Assembly: GCA_030152225.1 (NCBI GenBank)
Contig: JASLHL010000318.1
Span: forward strand, 1 to 20,153
DNA length: 20,153 nucleotides
Reading direction: 5' to 3'
Source of the DNA: Flavobacterium sp.
GTDB lineage: Bacteria; Bacteroidota; Bacteroidia; Flavobacteriales; Flavobacteriaceae
Both the position numbers and the translations under genes were made by a program. The notes under the pieces are model-generated. The model was not told the DNA's origin. It ran no database searches and saw nothing but the letters and a program-made list of their open reading frames with translations. Below are positions 16,209 through 20,153 of this stretch, piece by piece. Positions within the stretch are counted from its first letter, which is position 1, and every line of letters starts with the position of its first letter.

Positions 16209-16236
16209 CAAAAAAAAACTTCCTATCACAGAAGTT
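16209..16236 (-). terminator. Repeat-borne terminator-like hairpin (copy 2)
   Basis: This is the same hairpin as in copy 1, with one wobble pair and an eight-base T run on the minus strand. It is about 160 bases past the stop of the pseudouridine synthase gene and is the first such hairpin met by its transcript. Confidence 0.45.
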
Positions 16237-16258
16237 CTTCTTTTTATTGAAAAATCAC

Positions 16259-16282
16259 TACTCACCACTCACCATTCACCAC
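16259..16282. repeat. Heptad array, left part, interrupted by a 59-bp repeat copy
   Basis: TACTCAC, CACTCAC and CATTCAC precede a partial heptad. The same words resume at 16346 after the 59-bp repeat, as if that repeat had landed in the array. Confidence 0.65.
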
Positions 16283-16284
16283 TT

Positions 16285-16343
16285 TATCTCACCTAGTTTA
16301 TATTTTGTTTTAGTGTTCGATGAACCTACACTTCGTTTCGGTT
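16285..16343. repeat. Fourth copy of the 59-bp repeat
   Basis: It is identical to the units at 12832-12949 from TATCTCACCTAG through CACTTCGTTTCGGT, in the same orientation, and lies between two parts of a heptad array. Confidence 0.85.
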
Positions 16344-16345
16344 TC

Positions 16346-16396
16346 CACTCACCACTCACCATTCACCACTCACCATTCACCACTCACTACTCACTA
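16346..16396 (-). repeat. Seven-heptad array ending inside the rluA-type stop codon
   Basis: The heptads are CACTCAC twice, CATTCAC, CACTCAC, CATTCAC, CACTCAC and TACTCAC. The gene's TAG stop (16396-16394) begins in the last C of the array. On the gene strand the repeats read GTGAGTG/GTGAATG. Confidence 0.85.
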
Positions 16397-17089
16397 TTTC
16401 GTTATTTCATTCCAAATCACGTCATCTGGAGTAGGAGCTACAATCGTCAAGATTTCTTTTGTTACGGGATGAGTAAAGGTCAAGGCACGGGCATGCAGGT
16501 GAATACCACCATCGGGATTACTTCGATCAGCGCCGTATTTAAGGTCACCTTTGATAGGACAACCTACGGCGGCTAACTGACAGCGAATTTGGTGATGGCG
16601 ACCCGTATGCAGATCCACTTCAACTGCTGAATAGGTTTTGAGTTGATGAAACAGTCGATACGTTAATTTGGCCTTTTTGCTGTTGGGTACTTCTTTGTTA
16701 TGTGCTTTAGAGGTATTGTTTTTTGGGTTTCGCACCAAGAAATGTTCCAGTGTATCTTCCACTTTAGGTGGAGCATCTTTGACAACCGCCCAATAGGTTT
16801 TTTTTGTTTCTCTATTCTTGAACGACTCATTTAAACGCGTGAGTGCTTTGGATGTTTTGGCAAATACCACAAGTCCAGAAGTCGGACGATCCAAGCGATG
16901 AACCACACCTAAATAAGCGTCTCCAGGTTTATTGTGCTTTTGCTTTAAATAGATCTTGATGCATTCGCTTAGCGGCATATCTCCCGTTTGATCGCCTTGT
17001 ACGAGGTCGCCCACGCGTTTGTTTACCACAATAATATGGTTGTCTTCGTGTAGGATTTGTAAATTATCGGGAGTAGTAACAACTTTCAT
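16394..17089 (-). CDS. RluA-family RNA pseudouridine synthase
   Basis: This 231-residue enzyme isomerises uridines in rRNA or tRNA to pseudouridine. The catalytic motif HRLDRPTSG (64-72) contains the nucleophile Asp67. LHTGRHHQIRCQLAAVGCPIKGDLKYG (161-186) is the conserved RNA-binding and active-site block. There is no N-terminal S4 domain, so it is the short form (RluA/TruC/YqcB-like) rather than RluD. The exact target base cannot be assigned. A TATTTTTG box (minus strand, 17113-17106) belonging to the flanking palindrome lies 17 bases upstream of the ATG and is probably its promoter. The stop codon is formed at the edge of a heptad array. Confidence 0.94.
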   Translation of the reverse strand: MKVVTTPDNLQILHEDNHIIVVNKRVGDLVQGDQTGDMPLSECIKIYLKQKHNKPGDAYLGVVHRLDRPTSGLVVFAKTSKALTRLNESFKNRETKKTYWAVVKDAPPKVEDTLEHFLVRNPKNNTSKAHNKEVPNSKKAKLTYRLFHQLKTYSAVEVDLHTGRHHQIRCQLAAVGCPIKGDLKYGADRSNPDGGIHLHARALTFTHPVTKEILTIVAPTPDDVIWNEITK

Positions 17090-17105
17090 ACGGTGAATTT
17101 TAAAA

Positions 17106-17113
17106 CAAAAATA
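17106..17113 (-). promoter_or_regulatory. Candidate -7 box supplied by the palindrome
   Basis: On the minus strand this reads TATTTTTG, a perfect TAnnTTTG. Transcription would start near 17100, giving a leader of about 11 bases. The mirror copy at 17290-17297 faces the opposite way, into the 3' end of panB. Confidence 0.45.
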
Positions 17114-17297
17114 TCCTTTTAAACCCAGATTAAGCGATAGACATATAAAGAAAAGTAATTATACAAAATAGGTCTGAATTAGCAATAAAAGCATACTATA
17201 GTATGGTTCTAGAGCTAATGAAAACGCTATGAAGTAGAAATACATTGCAGTATTTGGCTAATGATTAATCTGGGTTAAATCTAAAAGGATATTTTTG
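17106..17297. repeat. 192-bp imperfect palindrome (MITE-like) with outward-facing -7 boxes
   Basis: Terminal arms 17106-17133 and 17265-17297 are perfect reverse complements except for a 5-base insertion (AAATC) in the right arm. The centre is a perfect 14-bp palindrome, CATACTATAGTATG (17192-17205). The DNA between arms and centre still pairs at many positions (for example CTATnnnGTAnAAnTAC on both sides), so the whole unit looks like one aged palindrome. It fills nearly all of the spacer between panB and the pseudouridine synthase gene. No clear target-site duplication or transposase is present. Confidence 0.8.
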
Positions 17298-17323
17298 TGT
17301 GTATTTTTTGTGAAAAATAAAAC

Positions 17324-18142
17324 TTAGTACTGTTCATTTTCATTTGGAAAATCAACTGATTTTACGTCATCTACATATTGAGCGACAGCGTCTTTCATTT
17401 GATCAAAGATGTTCAAGTAACGACGTAAGAATTTAGGGTTGAATTCGTGGGTTAATCCAATCATATCGTGGATCACCAATACTTGTCCATCCACGCCGTT
17501 TCCTGCGCCAATTCCAATTACGGGAATCGAGATACTCTCCGCTACTTTTTTCGCTAAACTCGCTGGAATTTTCTCTAATACCACGGCAAAACACCCAATT
17601 TCTTCTAACATTTTAGCGTCACGCATCAATTGTTCGGCTTCTTCGTCTTCTTTTGCTCTTACGGTATATGTTCCAAATTTGTAGATGGATTGAGGCGTTA
17701 AACCCAAATGTCCCATTACGGGAATTCCCGCATCTAAAATGCGTTTGATTCCTTCTTTAATTTCAACACCACCTTCCATTTTCACACCATGTGCACCACT
17801 TTCTTTCATAATGCGAATCGCAGAACGCAAGGCTTCTTTTGGATCCGATTGGTAAGAACCGAAAGGTAAATCCACCACAATAAGCGCTCGATCTGCACCT
17901 CGTACTACCGATTGTGCATGGTATATCATTTGATCTAGTGTAATAGGTAAGGTCGTTTCATGTCCAGCCATAACGTTACTAGCGGAATCTCCAACTAACA
18001 TAACATCAATTCCACCAGCTTCTAAAACTTTGGCCATTGAGTAATCATAACAAGTAAGCATTGATATTTTTTCTCCGTTGGCTTTCATATCAATCAGCGA
18101 CTTTGTTGTCACTTTTTTATAATCTTTCTTTGCTACTGACAT
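17324..18142 (-). CDS. panB: 3-methyl-2-oxobutanoate hydroxymethyltransferase (ketopantoate hydroxymethyltransferase)
   Basis: PanB transfers a hydroxymethyl group from methylene-THF to 2-oxoisovalerate, giving ketopantoate, the first committed step of pantothenate and CoA synthesis. At 272 residues it has the normal length and TIM-barrel pattern. [10 protein letters not shown] (28-37) and the Mg-binding sites are visible: Asp51 in VGDSASNV, Asp91 in VVDLPFGSY and Glu123 in KMEGG. The catalytic glutamate is in VLEKIP (Glu190). [12 protein letters not shown] (141-152) and [14 protein letters not shown] (210-223) are also conserved. It lies 59 bases after the exported SH3-domain gene with no terminator between, so co-transcription is possible. 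TACTTTTA upstream is a weak -7-like box. The panC and panD genes are not here. Confidence 0.97.
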   Translation of the reverse strand: MSVAKKDYKKVTTKSLIDMKANGEKISMLTCYDYSMAKVLEAGGIDVMLVGDSASNVMAGHETTLPITLDQMIYHAQSVVRGADRALIVVDLPFGSYQSDPKEALRSAIRIMKESGAHGVKMEGGVEIKEGIKRILDAGIPVMGHLGLTPQSIYKFGTYTVRAKEDEEAEQLMRDAKMLEEIGCFAVVLEKIPASLAKKVAESISIPVIGIGAGNGVDGQVLVIHDMIGLTHEFNPKFLRRYLNIFDQMKDAVAQYVDDVKSVDFPNENEQY

Positions 18143-18201
18143 TTGTTGTTTATTTTGTAATTCCTTGTAAAAGTAGAGTAAAAAGACTTGAAATAAAAAA
18201 A

Positions 18202-19377
18202 TTAGCAGTAATAAATCAATTCTATTCGCAATAACTCATTATTGTAGAACTCAAAACTGTAGAGAACATCGTCTACCGCAATGTAATAGGTATGCGTCAA
18301 GGGCTCAATAAGTGTGATCAATCCTTTGGCTAATTTTAGAAATACCTGTTCCGTGGTATACTGTTCCATCAATTGATTGTCGATGATAAACCCATTTTTA
18401 TTAATCATGTCCATTTTGCGCACTTTATAGGTATGCTCTAGGTCATGCGTAATGAATTCAGCCGAGTTAAAAAAGGAATTCACTTCATAATCCCCCAAGG
18501 CACAATCTTCTAAATTAGCCGACTCATCAAGGGGATACCCAATATAGGTGTGAATCCAATCGATATCAAAACCATCTTTAGGTTCAATTTTTTCATTTAG
18601 TGCAAAGCCAAATTGACGTTTTTTGATCAATTTATTCACTTTGGATGTATCGCCTTCTTTCGGTTTGGATTTCAAGGCTTCTAGTTGCAGTTTCAACAGT
18701 TCCACTTTTTCCGTTTCATCCTGTTTGGTTGCGAAGTCAATATAGAGTTGAATGGCTTTTTGCGTTGCTGCGTCTTCGCTATTCCACCCCAATTCGAGGA
18801 TGCGCTCTGCGTATTTGCGTTGCTCACTTGCTTCAGTAGCTGCTTTATACGCTTGGATTAACTCATTCATCACGGGGCGTTCGCCTAAAAACTGTGCGGA
18901 AATATACCCATAGCCTTCTAAGTAGGGAATGGGAACCCAAGCATTTTTGTCGTAAGGATAAAATTCAATAGGCACCGCAGTTCCGATTAAAACCGTACCC
19001 AATACACTAGCCGTACTGCTGGGATATTCGCGCACTTTTAGACCTGCAGCGGTAGTAAAAAGGTGAGGAGACCCATAAAAGTCGTCCATTTCAATGATAG
19101 GTGCAGGCGCTTCGGGTGCATCTTCTGTATAGTACTCCTTTAGATTTTGGGTATCGACAATATAAAGCGGACTTTCATAATCGCGATCGACTTGTACCAA
19201 ACGCTTGTTGATCTTTTCATAGTAAGAGAGATGAGCGTTGGAAATAAAAATTCCCGCTTTTTGGGTGGCCGCTTTGTCCTTGTAAGCCTCGGTGGGCTTG
19301 GTGGTGTAAAGCGTAGGGGATTGTGCTGCTGCTTGTAAGGTAAAGCAGATAAGCAAGGCTTGAACGAGTGTTTTCAT
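18202..19377 (-). CDS. Exported protein with a bacterial SH3 domain
   Basis: This 391-residue protein has a clear signal peptide ([19 protein letters not shown], cleavage after AAA or AQ), so it is periplasmic or on the outer face. An SH3b-like domain spans about 105-168: [20 protein letters not shown], then a conserved GTAVP turn, [20 protein letters not shown]3b domains often bind cell-wall peptides or act as spacers. The preceding part (40-100) and the C-terminal part (250-391) are not recognised. Residues 170-245 are Ala/Glu/Lys-rich and probably helical. There is no catalytic motif. It precedes panB on the same strand, with no functional link apparent. Confidence 0.85.
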   Translation of the reverse strand: MKTLVQALLICFTLQAAAQSPTLYTTKPTEAYKDKAATQKAGIFISNAHLSYYEKINKRLVQVDRDYESPLYIVDTQNLKEYYTEDAPEAPAPIIEMDDFYGSPHLFTTAAGLKVREYPSSTASVLGTVLIGTAVPIEFYPYDKNAWVPIPYLEGYGYISAQFLGERPVMNELIQAYKAATEASEQRKYAERILELGWNSEDAATQKAIQLYIDFATKQDETEKVELLKLQLEALKSKPKEGDTSKVNKLIKKRQFGFALNEKIEPKDGFDIDWIHTYIGYPLDESANLEDCALGDYEVNSFFNSAEFITHDLEHTYKVRKMDMINKNGFIIDNQLMEQYTTEQVFLKLAKGLITLIEPLTHTYYIAVDDVLYSFEFYNNELLRIELIYYC

Positions 19378-19595
19378 ACGGTTGTTCTGTTATTCAATAT
19401 CGTTTAATTGAGGGTGTAAAATTGATAAAAAAAACAAAGCTCAACGCAGAAAAATACACAGGGGTGGTGAATTTCACTATTTCTGGGGAGAAGGATTGCG
19501 CTTGCGGTTTAACTGTTAATGATTTACAGCAGCATGCTCTTTTCAATAGCCTAGATTGTATGAGAATATTGTTTCGGTTGTGTTTTTATTGGTAA
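19368..19595 (+). other. Possible decayed coding frame in the spacer
   Basis: From about 19420 to the TAG/TAA-rich region at 19593 one plus-strand frame reads with protein-like composition (KLNAEKYTGVVNFTISG, then GLTVNDLQQHALFNSLDCM). The only ATG lies inside the promoter side of the divergent SH3-domain gene (19368), and no promoter or ribosome site is seen. The motif DLQQxxLxxSLDCMRI loosely recalls the end of DUF6968-type proteins, but this is weak. It may be a gene fragment or chance. The rest of the spacer, 19596-19791, shows no feature. Confidence 0.2.
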
Positions 19596-19791
19596 ATAGT
19601 CTATCTTAGATTATAGTAAGTAATAGTAGCTAGGTTGTTTTATACCTATAGATGCAGGAGTTGCAATAGCTAACAGTTGAGTTGAATTTCTAGAGAATAA
19701 TAGATATCAATGGCTGGACTTACTGAAGTAGTAGAAAGAATTACAAGATAAATTTATATGTGGATAGATCATAACGTAGAATAATAAGGCT

Positions 19792-20153
19792 ATGAAAACA
19801 GTACTTACCTTACTTATAATAGGATTTTTTTTTATGGGTTGTCAAAAATCTGAAAAAGAAATAGCAGGTATCTATTTAAAGTCTCCTTCAGTAAATGTAA
19901 TAGATAGTTTATTTATACCAACAGATTGCAATATACACAAGTTCATGCACGTAAAGTATATCAGTATAAACAAGTTTTTTACGATAAGAAGACAGGTAGG
20001 TTGCTTTTTGTAAACAAAGGAAATTGGTGGTTAGATAATGGAGGAATTGTATTTATGGATTTCTTTTTTGATGTTGACAATGATCCGTCTGACTATTCAT
20101 ATTCTAGTGAGGCAATTAAAAATACTTTGATTATGTTTAGTTCTTCTTTTGAT
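19792..20153 (+). pseudogene. Frameshifted small lipoprotein gene, running off the window
   Basis: The frame from the ATG at 19792 has a lipoprotein signal (MKTVLTLLIIGFFFMGCQK, cysteine 17) and IAGIYLKSPSVNVIDSLFI. It then degenerates and stops at 20013. The -1 frame is open from 19908 to the window end (82 codons) and reads like protein: VYQYKQVFYDKKTGRLLF, NKGNWWLDNGGIVFMDFFFD. The two parts join naturally near 19912-19918 (TTTATTTATA), giving one lipoprotein resembling small Flavobacteriaceae proteins of unknown function with an N/T-IDSLxIY...NKGxWxL pattern. The cause is either a one-base loss or a sequencing error. The 3' end is not in the window. Confidence 0.6.

Larger units (their letters stand above)
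16080..16236. repeat. Direct repeat pair of a 67-bp module
   Basis: Copies at 16080-16146 and 16169-16236 differ by only one or two changes. Each begins AGTTCGCGCAAAGC and contains a heptad-register run (CAAAGCA, CAACGAG, CAAATAA twice, TAAACAA). Each ends with a hairpin whose T run lies on the minus strand. A diverged copy is at 8379-8430, and ACAACGAGCA also recurs in the array at 10151-10227. Confidence 0.8.

Noticed and set aside
17106..17297. Intact insertion sequence
   Set aside because: There is no transposase frame inside and no clear target duplication. At most it is a MITE-like element.
19905..19925. Programmed -1 ribosomal frameshift in the small lipoprotein gene
   Set aside because: The site does not fit the X XXY YYZ slippery pattern in the zero frame, and no downstream pseudoknot is evident. 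A mutation or sequencing error is simpler.
1..20153. tRNA or rRNA genes, or a prophage/defence island
   Set aside because: No cloverleaf, conserved rRNA segment, integrase, capsid, restriction-modification or toxin-antitoxin gene was recognised on either strand.

Overview
The window looks like a low-G+C chromosome segment from a member of the Bacteroidota, most likely Flavobacteriaceae (a Myroides- or Flavobacterium-like organism; the genus is a guess). The support is a perfect Bacteroidota -33/-7 promoter (TTG, 20 bases, TATCTTTG) ahead of the small membrane gene at 12397, further TAnnTTTG boxes, few strong Shine-Dalgarno sites, AT-rich spacers, and protein sequences of Bacteroidota type. 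Nothing indicates a plasmid, prophage or intact insertion sequence.

Layout. 10-5986 is a complete tripartite RND efflux operon on the minus strand: adaptor, inner-membrane pump, outer-membrane channel, ending in a strong terminator. An operator-like dyad lies in its leader. 5987-6804 is a spacer with a start-less membrane-protein remnant, a UUCG-loop terminator and a 95-bp inverted repeat just ahead of the YifB/ComM-type AAA+ ATPase gene (6805-8340, +). 8458-10110 (-) holds a YpfJ-type zinc metallopeptidase followed by a six-helix membrane protein. 10262-12154 (-) holds yebC and gcvT, separated by a terminator. 12397-12702 (+) is a small DUF6804-like membrane protein. 13438-15975 (-) is a Cu+-exporting P-type ATPase with one HMA domain and two extra heavy-metal-binding domains. 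16394-19377 (-) holds an RluA-family pseudouridine synthase, panB and an exported SH3-domain protein. The right edge carries a frameshifted small lipoprotein gene.

The genes are mostly housekeeping (gcvT, panB, yebC, rluA, yifB) or envelope and metal/drug-export functions. They do not form one pathway.

The most unusual content is between the genes. At least seven spacer sites carry short arrays built on a strict 7-base period (often alternating heptamers, so 14-bp units). The words differ from site to site, but the period does not. Several arrays begin or end inside the stop codon of the neighbouring gene. Heptads containing TGA automatically place a stop in all three frames. They are interleaved with a 59-bp repeat (four copies) and a roughly 67-bp repeat that carries a terminator-like hairpin. 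Separately, a 192-bp near-complete palindrome between panB and the rluA-type gene has a TAnnTTTG box facing outward at each end. These repeats are the best candidates for something undescribed.
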